NCBI RefSeq assembly: GCF_020905295.1
Contig: NZ_JAJJMM010000001.1
Location: 5,828,001-5,892,000, forward strand
Origin: Flavobacterium piscisymbiosum
GTDB lineage: Bacteria; Bacteroidota; Bacteroidia; Flavobacteriales; Flavobacteriaceae
DNA: 64,000 nt
Direction: 5' to 3'
Shown here piece by piece: positions 27,752 through 35,423 of the stretch. The position numbers were made by a program, and so were the translations under genes. Under the pieces are notes generated by a model. The model was given only the letters and a program-made list of their open reading frames with translations. It was not told where the DNA came from and did not search any database. Positions within the stretch are counted from its first letter, which is position 1; the number at the start of each line of letters is the position of its first letter.

Positions 27752-27826
27752 GGTGGCTGACCGGGTTCGAACCGGCGACCCGCGGCACCACAAACCGCTA
27801 CTCTAACCAACTGAGCTACAACCACC
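27752..27826 (-). tRNA. tRNA-His (GTG), copy 1
   Basis: The minus strand folds as a tRNA with anticodon GTG. The T arm is GCCGG-TTCGAAC-CCGGT, and positions 8-15 read TAGCTCAG. The extra G(-1) required for histidine tRNA is encoded (27826) and pairs with discriminator C73 (27752). The CCA end is not encoded. The anticodon stem is GCGGT/GCCGC. It has its own strong promoter and terminator. Confidence 0.97.
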
Positions 27827-27843
27827 ATTTTTGTTTGCGGGTG

Positions 27844-27873
27844 CAAATATACAACAAAGGTTTACTTCTACAA
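27844..27873 (-). promoter_or_regulatory. Bacteroidota promoter of tRNA-His copy 1
   Basis: On the minus strand TTG (27871-27873), a 19-nt spacer and TATATTTG (27844-27851) fit the TTG-N19-21-TAnnTTTG consensus without mismatch. The -7 box ends 17 bp before the tRNA. Confidence 0.9.
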
Positions 27874-28442
27874 AGAAAAAAAGGTTCAAAACCGAAGACA
27901 TCCAGTAAGAAAATGTTTTTGATGAAATAAAATGATTTACAAACTAAACCATAATAACCAATGAATCAAGATCTAAACATTGTACTTTTTGTTTATAAAA
28001 TAAATTCCAATAGATAAAAAAATTCCAATAGGTAAATTCCAAATTACAAAATAGTAGTTACCGTACTATTTACCATCTTTGAATTTGGTCCTGAAACTTG
28101 TATTAACACTGAATGTTGTGGAGAAACATTCAGTGTTGATACGTCAATCCTAAAACCTCTGAAGCAAAAAAATTATCGCAAAGATCGCTAATTTTTTATA
28201 CTCTTAGCTTTTTATAAGAGGCATCCCGAAGCCTCGGGATGTATATTGATTTAACTTTGCGAACTCTGTGTTTATAAGAAATTCTTAGATAAAATCTTTG
28301 TTTCTCTGCGGTAAAAAAACAGTCAGCATTTGTAAGCTGCTCCACAACATTTAGCGTTGATCCCTTCAAATTGGAATTTGGACCCGAGCAATAGCGAACA
28401 GGCGAAGCAATTTTTAAAAATTGGGATTTAATTTACAGGCAC
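27874..28442. other. Gap between the two tRNA-His modules
   Basis: 569 bp without a coding frame I can support. It holds a strong hairpin at 28105-28137, the palindrome at 28222-28241 and repeat fragments of the GCGAACTCTGTG type around 28255-28310. CCACAACATTTAGCGTTGAT at 28341-28360 partly repeats the 28105-28137 hairpin sequence in reverse. Confidence 0.5.
28105..28137. repeat. 13-bp perfect hairpin AACACTGAATGTT
   Basis: Arms 28105-28117 and 28125-28137 are perfectly complementary around a 7-nt loop. There is no T-run, so it is not an obvious terminator. No gene reads into it within 250 bp. Confidence 0.6.
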
Positions 28443-28473
28443 AAAAAAAGCCTTGAATTTCTTCAAGGCTTTA
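28443..28473 (-). terminator. Terminator of tRNA-His copy 2
   Basis: Same 11-bp stem and T-run as at 27713-27743, about 9 nt after the second tRNA-His on the minus strand. Confidence 0.9.
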
Positions 28474-28481
28474 AATTTCTG

Positions 28482-28556
28482 GGTGGCTGACCGGGTTCGA
28501 ACCGGCGACCCTCGGCACCACAAACCAATACTCTAACCAGCTGAGCTACAACCACC
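28482..28556 (-). tRNA. tRNA-His (GTG), copy 2
   Basis: A second tRNA-His with anticodon GTG, G(-1):C73 pair and the same acceptor, T arm and flanks as copy 1. It differs in the anticodon stem, TTGGT/GCCGA instead of GCGGT/GCCGC: pair 27-43 changes from G-C to U-A (both partners) and 28-42 from C-G to U-G. The D loop starts CTGG instead of TTGG. All changes keep pairing, so both copies look functional. Confidence 0.97.
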
Positions 28557-28573
28557 ATTTTTCTTTGCGGTTG

Positions 28574-28603
28574 CAAATATACAACAAAGGTTTACTTCAC
28601 CAA
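28574..28603 (-). promoter_or_regulatory. Bacteroidota promoter of tRNA-His copy 2
   Basis: TTG (28601-28603), 19-nt spacer, TATATTTG (28574-28581) on the minus strand. Spacer and boxes are almost identical to copy 1. The promoter lies in the 3' flank of bshB1, so the tRNA is also reachable by read-through from that gene. Confidence 0.9.
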
Positions 28604-28631
28604 AGAAAAAAATGAAAAATTTACATCAAAA

Positions 28632-29348
28632 TTATATCAAATCTCCTAAGCTATTGACTGCCAAACACCTTTCAACAGTAAAACCTTCGGCAAAATCTTT
28701 ACCAACTAGCCTTCCTAGGTCCTGCGCACGGTAATTTAAGCTTTCCATAAAGTTTTTACTTGTAATTGGCGTAGCGGGTTCTTTTGAATTTGGATCATAA
28801 AATTGCGTTTTATATGCCATCACAGCTTCAATTTTCTTTTCTTCAAATCCTGTAATATCTACTACAAAGTCTGGTTCAATATTTTTCCACTGAATATAAT
28901 GGTACACTACTTTTGGTCTCCAGGCTTCCTGATTTTCTCCATCTACAGTAGTTTCAATTTTCATCAATCCTGATAAAAAGCAAGCATCAGAAACTAACTT
29001 ACTTCCTTTTCCGTGATCAATATGACGATCATCGATAGCATTACACAATACAATCTCCGGTTTATATTTTCGGATCATCTTAATCACTTCGAGCTGATGT
29101 TTTTCGTCATTCACAAAAAACCCATCGCGCAAACCTAAATTAGCACGAACCAAAACCCCCAAAATCTTTGCCGCATCTTTTGCTTCCTGATCTCTGGTTT
29201 CAGCCGTACCTCGTGTTCCCAGTTCGCCACGTGTTAAATCAACGATACCAACGGTTTTCCCAAGAGATACTTCTTTTAAAATTGTTCCCGCACAACCCAA
29301 TTCTACATCATCCGGATGTGCCCCAAAGGCTAATATATCTAATTTCAT
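28632..29348 (-). CDS. bshB1: Bacillithiol biosynthesis deacetylase BshB1
   Basis: A 238-residue zinc-dependent PIG-L/LmbE-type deacetylase. It removes the acetyl group from GlcNAc-malate in bacillithiol synthesis. The zinc motif is FGAHPDDVELGCAG (His11, Asp13/14), with HIDHGKGS as the third-ligand region. VDLTRGELGTRGTAETRDQEA is a strong BshB1 marker. Length fits (about 235-240). Bacillithiol is the main low-molecular-weight thiol in Flavobacteria that have it. bshA and bshC are not in the window. A short AT-rich gap separates it from menF. Confidence 0.95.
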   Translation of the reverse strand: MKLDILAFGAHPDDVELGCAGTILKEVSLGKTVGIVDLTRGELGTRGTAETRDQEAKDAAKILGVLVRANLGLRDGFFVNDEKHQLEVIKMIRKYKPEIVLCNAIDDRHIDHGKGSKLVSDACFLSGLMKIETTVDGENQEAWRPKVVYHYIQWKNIEPDFVVDITGFEEKKIEAVMAYKTQFYDPNSKEPATPITSKNFMESLNYRAQDLGRLVGKDFAEGFTVERCLAVNSLGDLI

Positions 29349-29442
29349 AATTATTCAATGTCAATGTCAAAAATCAATTTCAATTTCAATCTGAAAACTA
29401 AAATCATTTTTCTGTTATCTTATTCTCTTTATTCTATTCTCT

Positions 29443-30510
29443 TTATTCTATTCTCAATACTCTCTTCATCGTCATTGATTTATTGACGCTTTCCTCCCAT
29501 TCTTTTTCAGGAATACTTTCTTTTGTAATACCGCAGCCCATGTACAAAATGGCTTTATTTTCCTGAATTTGCATGCTACGTAAATTTACAAATAAATCAG
29601 AACTAATCTCATTATTCGCAAAACTGCTGTTTAATTCGCCCAGGAAACCGGTATAAAAAGTCCTGTCGTAGTTTTCGTTTTCTATGATAAAAGCCTTTGC
29701 TTTTTTCTTTGGCAAACCACAAACCGCAGGAGTTGGATGCAAAGTATCTATCACTTCTTCAAGCGTAGAATTATCATTTAAAACTCCCGAAATATCTGTT
29801 TTAATATGCCAGATCGATCCTGCTCTCAGACTGTAAGGTTCCGTAACATTAACCGAAGCGGCAACCTCACGCAATCTTTTTACAATAAAATCGGTTACAT
29901 ATTGTTGTTCGTCTTTTTCTTTTTGTTGCCAAAGAATCTCCGTTTCAGCAGTTGCTTTTTGAGTTCCTGCCAAAGCTGTGGTTTCAAAAACATTTCCGTT
30001 TGCTTTTAATAATTGCTCTGGCGTTGCTCCCATCCAAAATCCAATTTTAGGATGAAAAAAGCAATACGAAAAAGTAGTGGGATACAATTCGATCAAATGC
30101 TGAAAAGTGGCTACAAAATCAAATTCGGACAAATCAACCTTTTCGCTTCTGGACAAAACCACTTTCTTGAATTCTTCGTTTTTAATCGCTTCAATTCCTT
30201 TTGCAACTAAATCTTCATACTGAATTTTAGCAGTTGCATCAAAACCTGAATCTTCAACTTCAATAACTTCAAAAGAAAGTTCTTCTTGTTCCGTCGTTAT
30301 AATTTCAGATTCATTTTCCGGAATCAAAATCAGTTGTTTTTCATCAAAAGAAGCAAAAACAAAACCTTTTTCTTTATAATTAGAAATCTTATGCAGAGTC
30401 TCATTTTGTTGTAAAAGTCCAAAAATATTGCTGGAATTGGGCTTAGAATACATTACAAAAGGCAAATGCTTTTCGTAATGTTTTTTTATTTTAGAAAAAA
30501 AGTTATTCAT
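29443..30510 (-). CDS. menF: Isochorismate synthase (chorismate-binding)
   Basis: A 355-residue chorismate-binding enzyme, the first step of menaquinone synthesis (chorismate to isochorismate). Family boxes are KVVLSRSEKVDLSEFD, FHPKIGFWMGATPEQLL, ETTALAGTQKA, HIKTDISGVL, LHPTPAVCGLPKKKA and FYTGFLGELN. The anthranilate/PABA synthases share the fold, but the neighbouring hotdog thioesterase and the absence of a glutamine amidotransferase favour MenF. It starts 3 bp after the thioesterase stop. The last codons run through a 14-nt tandem repeat of TTTATTCTATTCTC (about 29420-29456). Confidence 0.9.
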   Translation of the reverse strand: MNNFFSKIKKHYEKHLPFVMYSKPNSSNIFGLLQQNETLHKISNYKEKGFVFASFDEKQLILIPENESEIITTEQEELSFEVIEVEDSGFDATAKIQYEDLVAKGIEAIKNEEFKKVVLSRSEKVDLSEFDFVATFQHLIELYPTTFSYCFFHPKIGFWMGATPEQLLKANGNVFETTALAGTQKATAETEILWQQKEKDEQQYVTDFIVKRLREVAASVNVTEPYSLRAGSIWHIKTDISGVLNDNSTLEEVIDTLHPTPAVCGLPKKKAKAFIIENENYDRTFYTGFLGELNSSFANNEISSDLFVNLRSMQIQENKAILYMGCGITKESIPEKEWEESVNKSMTMKRVLRIE

Positions 30511-30513
30511 GTT

Positions 30514-30945
30514 CTATTCTGTTTTCTTTCTTTCTAAAACCATATTCGTCAGTTTGCAAAGCGAAATCAGATTTCCCGCTTCATCGGTAATTTTAATTTC
30601 CCAAAGATGAATACTTCTTCCTTTATGGATAATTCTCGCCGTCCCGAAAACCCAGCCTTCGCGAATACTTTTTAAGTGATTGGCCGAAATTTCAATTCCG
30701 CGTACTTCCTGCTCTTTTGGATCAATGAAAAAAAACGATGCTGCACTTCCTACACTTTCTGCCAAAGCTACAGAAGCTCCTCCGTGCAAAAGTCCCATTG
30801 GTTGGTGAACGGAAGGATTTACAGGCATTTTCGCCGTCAAAAAATCCTCTCCGGCATCTATATATTCTATTTTTAGCGTTTCCATTAGCGTGTTTTTAGA
30901 AAATTCGTTGCAACGCGCTAAAATCTGCTCTTTTGTATAATTCAT
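30514..30945 (-). CDS. Hotdog-fold thioesterase (PaaI/MenI type)
   Basis: A 143-residue hotdog thioesterase with the PaaI pattern: MPVNPSVHQPMGLLHGGASVALAES (the G-x-x-H-G-G box and the catalytic acidic residue in ALAES) and GIEISANHLKSIREG. It is directly followed by menF (3-bp gap) in the same leftward operon, so 1,4-dihydroxy-2-naphthoyl-CoA hydrolase (MenI) is the most likely activity. A phenylacetyl-CoA role is less likely without paa genes nearby. Confidence 0.88.
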   Translation of the reverse strand: MNYTKEQILARCNEFSKNTLMETLKIEYIDAGEDFLTAKMPVNPSVHQPMGLLHGGASVALAESVGSAASFFFIDPKEQEVRGIEISANHLKSIREGWVFGTARIIHKGRSIHLWEIKITDEAGNLISLCKLTNMVLERKKTE

Positions 30946-31186
30946 TAAAATGGAATTTAAAATCGTAAAATTAAAGAAAAGAAGAGATACAAATTCGAAA
31001 ATGCAATTCTAAATTAAAAATCAACTTCAAACATGTAAGTTTTTTGTTATTTTTACAAAAAACAATCGATATCGATCTAAGGCTGAAAATTTATTCTTTC
31101 TTGCCAAAGATTCACAGATTTTCACAGATTAAAATAGTCATAAAATCCTTTTTAATCTTTTAGATCAGTGGCAAAAAAAGAAACAA

Positions 31187-32704
31187 ATGCGTCAATACTT
31201 TATACTTTTTATTTTCGGAATCCTTATAACTTTCAGCTCTTGTCGAACTGATTTTGACACCGTTGCCAGTTCCGGAAATTTAAAATTTTCAAGAGACACT
31301 GTTTATTTAGATACTGTTTTTAAGAATATTGGCTCAGGCACTTACCAACTTAAGGTTTACAATACGAGTAAAGACGATATTTCGATTCCAACCATTCAGC
31401 TTAAAAATGGTTTAAATTCAAAATACCGAATGACAGTTGACGGAATGAGCGGAAACAATGGCAAAATCTTCAAAGATGTCACGCTTTTAGCCAAAGACAG
31501 TTTATATATTTTTATAGAAACCACTGCAGATATTACAGATGCTGATCCTACCAATTTTTTATACACAGATCAAATTCAGTTTGACAGCGGCGCCAATCTT
31601 CAGGAAGTAGCTTTGGTTACTTTAATTCAGGACGCTATTTTTCTCTATCCAAAACAAAATGCTGACGGAACCAAAGAAAAAATTATAATCGATGGCAAAC
31701 CGGTTGATGGTTTTTATTTGGATGAAAATGACGCTGTAAACGGAAACGAATTGCTTTTTACAAATCAGAAACCATATGTTATTTATGGTTTTGCAGGCGT
31801 TCCGCAGAATAAAACCGTAACTTTTCAAGCCGGTGCAAGAGTATTTTTTCATGCCAATTCAGGACTTTACGTTGATAATAATGCCACTCTGCAAATTAAC
31901 GGCGCGGTATCTAGCACCAACACATTAGAAAATGAAGTCATTTTTGAAGGCGACAGATTAGAATCTCTTTACGATGATATTCCCGGACAATGGAATTCGG
32001 TTATTCTGGCAAGTGGAAGTAAAAATCATTCGATCAATCATCTTACTTTAAAAAATGCGATCACAGGATTAAATATAAAAAGTCCAAATAACAGCACTCA
32101 AATTGAAATTAAAAACACACAAATATACAATTGTGCTGAGTACGGAATCTTGGCTCAAAACGCGCACATTAACGGAGAAAACATTGTAATAAATTATGCT
32201 GGTTTAGCAAGTTTATCATGCGTTTATGGCGGAGATTACATTTTTACACATTCTACATTCAATAACAATTGGCAAAACTCATCCCATTTTGCAGTTAACC
32301 TCAGCAACAATTTAGCCGGTGCCACTCCGGCAACAAATCCGTTAACACAAGCCACTTTCAATAATTGTATTATTTACGGATCAAGCACAAACGAATTTAA
32401 TTTGAATAAAAATACAAATGCCGCTTTTGTTTACCAGTTGAACAATTGTCTGTTGAAATTCAGCAGTTCAAGTACCAATCCGGATTATCAGTTTAAAACC
32501 GATACGGAACATTACAATCAGATTATCTTAAATGAAAATCCGAAGTTTTATAATGTTTCGCAGAACAAGTTTAATATCGACAATAGTACTCCCGCTTTCG
32601 CGAAAGGGAATCAGGCATATATAATTCCGTTAGATATTATTGGAAAAACGAGAACTTCTCCACCCGATTTAGGCGCTTATCAAAGTGCTGCATTTCCTAA
32701 ATAA
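31187..32704 (+). CDS. Lipoprotein with right-handed parallel beta-helix
   Basis: A 505-residue lipoprotein: the lipobox ITFSSC has Cys19. An N-terminal Ig/ASH-like strand region (FSRDTVYLDTVFKNIGSGTYQLKVYNTS, about 33-75) is followed by a long beta-helix (about 210-490) with repeated I/L-x-N turns such as ITGLNIKSPNNSTQIEIKNTQIYNC and FNNCIIYGSS. The helix ends DLGAYQS, the usual end of the choice-of-anchor/parallel-helix family. No catalytic residues are recognisable, so substrate binding or surface structure is as likely as a lyase function. It is monocistronic. Confidence 0.85.
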   Translation: MRQYFILFIFGILITFSSCRTDFDTVASSGNLKFSRDTVYLDTVFKNIGSGTYQLKVYNTSKDDISIPTIQLKNGLNSKYRMTVDGMSGNNGKIFKDVTLLAKDSLYIFIETTADITDADPTNFLYTDQIQFDSGANLQEVALVTLIQDAIFLYPKQNADGTKEKIIIDGKPVDGFYLDENDAVNGNELLFTNQKPYVIYGFAGVPQNKTVTFQAGARVFFHANSGLYVDNNATLQINGAVSSTNTLENEVIFEGDRLESLYDDIPGQWNSVILASGSKNHSINHLTLKNAITGLNIKSPNNSTQIEIKNTQIYNCAEYGILAQNAHINGENIVINYAGLASLSCVYGGDYIFTHSTFNNNWQNSSHFAVNLSNNLAGATPATNPLTQATFNNCIIYGSSTNEFNLNKNTNAAFVYQLNNCLLKFSSSSTNPDYQFKTDTEHYNQIILNENPKFYNVSQNKFNIDNSTPAFAKGNQAYIIPLDIIGKTRTSPPDLGAYQSAAFPK

Positions 32705-32733
32705 AAATTTGCCACGAAGGCGCTAAGTTTTTT

Positions 32734-33103
32734 TTGCCACGAAGACGCTAAGGCGCAAAGTTTTTTTTTAAAGCAACTATTTAAACTTACTGTTTGTCAT
32801 TTCGACGGAGGAGAAATCTTCGCAAGTAACTCCGCAACGATAATCAAATCTTTGTCGAGCTTCTCACGAAGATTTCTCGTTCGAAATGACAAAACAAGAC
32901 GAAAAACATTCTGATGAAAACGAGTGCCTAGCCCCGATAGAAGTGGAAATCCTTTTGCTTTTTTCTTTAAAAAGCAAAAGATTGTAACGGATAGCGGGAT
33001 TAGCTCCTGAAGTAAGATTTGGTTTTATCATAGAAATCGAAATGAAATATCGTAAAAAACTTTGTGTGATCAAAAACTTTGCGCCTTAGCGTCTTCGTGG
33101 CAA
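32734..33103. repeat. 370-bp composite repeat with perfect 32-bp inverted ends
   Basis: Arms 32734-32765 and 33072-33103 are exact reverse complements over 32 nt (starting TTGCCACGAAGACGC). Inside lie a second hairpin (32793-32822 / 32867-32893, TTTGTCATTTCGACG type) and a third unit at 32928-33005 (CTAGCCCCGATAGAAGTGG... with arms CTTTTGCTTTTT / AAAAAGCAAAAG). The outer ends resemble a miniature element, but no transposase, target duplication or gene is visible. With flanking partial copies it fills the 544-bp gap before the endonuclease gene. Confidence 0.75.
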
Positions 33104-33174
33104 GAAAAAAACCAACCGTAAGAAAATATATCTAAAATTAAAGATCACTTAACGTAGCGTATTCCTAAAAGTAG

Positions 33175-33182
33175 TAAATTTG
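33175..33182 (+). promoter_or_regulatory. Possible -7 element for the endonuclease gene
   Basis: TAAATTTG matches TAnnTTTG, 66 bp before the start codon. A TTA instead of TTG lies near the -33 distance, so only the -7 part is convincing. Confidence 0.35.
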
Positions 33183-33248
33183 ATACAATTAATAAATTAG
33201 AAACCTAATCTTCAATTTATTAACAACCCAAATCTTAACCTATTTACT

Positions 33249-35108
33249 ATGAAAAAAAACTACTTTTTACTCTTATTGATGTTTACTGCCGTTGGTTTTT
33301 CCCAAATTCCTTCAGGTTATTACAACACGGCAACCGGAACAGGTTACACATTAAAAACACAATTGTACAACATCATTAAAGGGCATACCGATAATGGATA
33401 CGCTGGTTTGTACACCACATATCAAACCTCAGATGTTGATAATTTCTACGAAAACGATGGAACTGTTTTAGACATGTATTCTGAAAATCCTTCAGGAACA
33501 GATCCTTATAATTACAGTACCGGAAGCACGCAACGATGCGGTAATTATTCTTCAGAAGGCGATTGCTACAACAGAGAACACATTATTCCGCAATCGGTAT
33601 TTAATGAACAATCGCCAATGGTTGCCGATGCGCATTTTATTACTCCTACTGACGGAAAAGTAAACGGAATGCGCTCTAATTATCCGCATGGCACCGTAAA
33701 TTCAGCAACGTATACCTCTCAAAACGGAAGTAAATTAGGATCAAGTGCTGTATCCGGATATTCAGGAACTGTTTTTGAACCTGTCAATGCTTTTAAAGGC
33801 GATATCGCCAGAATGTATTTTTATTTTGCAACGCGTTACGAAAATACCGTTGCCGGATATTCTTACCCTATGTTTGATGGTTCCAGCAACAAAGTTTTTA
33901 CTGCTGCATTTTTAGCTACTCTTTTAGCATGGAACGCTCAGGATCCGGTAAGCGCAAGAGAAATTGCGAGAAATAATGCTATTTATGCACGTCAGAATAA
34001 TCGAAATCCATACATCGATCATCCTGAATATGTGAATCAAATTTGGGGCGGAACTTCTTCTACAGATACTCAGGCTCCAACTGCTCCAACGAGTCTGGCT
34101 TCTACTGCTAAAACTTCAACATCAATTTCACTTTCGTGGAATGCTTCTACAGATAATGTGGCCGTTACAGGATACGATGTTTATGCCAACAGCGTTTTAA
34201 AAACAACTGTTTCAGGATTGACAGCAACTATTACAGGCTTAACTGCTTCTACAAGTTATTCTATTTATGTAAAAGCCAAAGATGCGGCCGGAAATAGCTC
34301 TGCGTCAAGCAGTACAATTGCAGTAACGACAAACGCAAGCGAAACTGGCGGAACAGCTTCGGACATTTTATTCTCTGAATATATTGAAGGTTCAGGAAAC
34401 AATAAAGCATTGGAAATCGCTAATAATACTGGTGCCTCTGTGAATTTATCAACTTATACCATAAAAAAACAAACGAATGGTGCCGGAGCCTGGAGCACAG
34501 GTTTGGCTTTAAGCGGAACATTAGCAACCGGAAGTAAATTTGTAATTGTAAACAGCTCAATGTCTTCTAGCTGTTTTGCAACAAGCTCTGCTAATATTTC
34601 AACTACTGCAACCGAACTGACTTTTAACGGAAATGACGCTGTAGGTTTATTCAAAAATGGTGTTTTGATTGACATCATAGGAACTTTTAATGGCGGAACG
34701 GCAAACTTTGCAGTGGATGTTACTTTAAGAAGAAAAGCTACCGTAACGACTCCAAGTACAACATTCAACCTAAGCTCGCAATGGGATTCTTACACGACAG
34801 ATACTTGCTCTAACTTAGGTGCTAAACGTGCACAAATTGCAGCTATTGAAACTGAAGAAGAAATTGTTCCTCAATTACAAGAAGTTATTTTATATCCAAA
34901 TCCAACCAACGGAAACTTTAACATTTACTTTAATACTATTAATTCACCTTATTCTATCGAGATAATCTCCATATTTGGTCAGAGGGTATTTGAAAAATCA
35001 AACATCACAGATTCATTATCGACGATAAATAACTTGCCAAAAGGCATCTACATTGTTCGTATTAATCAGGATTCTGAAACTTTCAGCAAAAAGATCATTA
35101 TCAACTAA
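33249..35108 (+). CDS. Secreted endonuclease I with FN3, lamin-tail and T9SS sorting domains
   Basis: A 619-residue secreted nuclease. Signal peptide 1-18 (GFSQ). The endonuclease I domain (about 20-265) has the active-site box GDCYNREHIIPQSVF with His111 and downstream DAHFITPTDGKVNGMRSNYPHG. A fibronectin III domain (about 275-362, TAPTSLASTAKTSTSISLSW) and a lamin-tail domain (about 368-490, DILFSEYIEGSGNNKALEI) follow. The C-terminus (about 540-619) is a type A T9SS sorting domain: ILYPNPTNGNFNIYF and GIYIVRINQDSETFSKK. It probably degrades extracellular DNA for phosphate or biofilm turnover. A perfect terminator hairpin follows. Confidence 0.94.
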   Translation: MKKNYFLLLLMFTAVGFSQIPSGYYNTATGTGYTLKTQLYNIIKGHTDNGYAGLYTTYQTSDVDNFYENDGTVLDMYSENPSGTDPYNYSTGSTQRCGNYSSEGDCYNREHIIPQSVFNEQSPMVADAHFITPTDGKVNGMRSNYPHGTVNSATYTSQNGSKLGSSAVSGYSGTVFEPVNAFKGDIARMYFYFATRYENTVAGYSYPMFDGSSNKVFTAAFLATLLAWNAQDPVSAREIARNNAIYARQNNRNPYIDHPEYVNQIWGGTSSTDTQAPTAPTSLASTAKTSTSISLSWNASTDNVAVTGYDVYANSVLKTTVSGLTATITGLTASTSYSIYVKAKDAAGNSSASSSTIAVTTNASETGGTASDILFSEYIEGSGNNKALEIANNTGASVNLSTYTIKKQTNGAGAWSTGLALSGTLATGSKFVIVNSSMSSSCFATSSANISTTATELTFNGNDAVGLFKNGVLIDIIGTFNGGTANFAVDVTLRRKATVTTPSTTFNLSSQWDSYTTDTCSNLGAKRAQIAAIETEEEIVPQLQEVILYPNPTNGNFNIYFNTINSPYSIEIISIFGQRVFEKSNITDSLSTINNLPKGIYIVRINQDSETFSKKIIIN

Positions 35109-35132
35109 TTAAAAACGAGTGCTTACTAAATT

Positions 35133-35160
35133 AAAGAGCGGCAATATTGCCGCTCTTTTT
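35133..35160 (+). terminator. Rho-independent terminator after endonuclease gene
   Basis: AAAGAGCGGCAAT and ATTGCCGCTCTTT form a perfect 13-bp palindromic stem with additional T, 25 bp beyond the stop. Confidence 0.9.
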
Positions 35161-35189
35161 TGTTTTACTAAATTCAAAAAAAGTTCTCT

Positions 35190-35297
35190 CACAGATTTGG
35201 CAGATTGAGCAGATTTTTATTGATTGGATTTTTATTTTAAATCTGCGTAAATTTTTCATTCAGTTCTTTGATCTGCTCAATCTGCCAAATCTGCGTG
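35190..35297. repeat. Inverted repeat CAGATTTGGCAGATTGAG type
   Basis: Left arm 35190-35213 and right arm 35272-35297 are complementary (CAGATTTGGCAGATTGAGCA / TGCTCAATCTGCCAAATCTG). A CTTTGCGCC...CTTCGTGGCAA arm follows at 35307-35336. Together with the terminator these fill the 315-bp gap in front of purL, and the in-frame ATG at 35352 falls just after them. Confidence 0.7.
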
Positions 35298-35423
35298 AAA
35301 CAAAAAAAACTTTGCGCCTTTGTGTCTTCGTGGCAAAAAGTTTAAAAGAGTTTGTTTTCAAATTTGCGCTTGCTATTTATTTACACTAAATTTGCACCTC
35401 AATACAACAAACTACACAAAACA

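Noticed and set aside
29420..29456. Tandem TTTATTCTATTCTC repeats as a possible CRISPR remnant
   Set aside because: Only about 2.5 short contiguous units with no spacers, partly inside the menF end.
29443..30510. Anthranilate or aminodeoxychorismate synthase component I instead of MenF
   Set aside because: No amidotransferase partner is adjacent, and the neighbouring hotdog thioesterase fits menaquinone synthesis.
35147..35389. Plus-strand 80-codon frame before purL
   Set aside because: Composed of terminator and dispersed-repeat arms.
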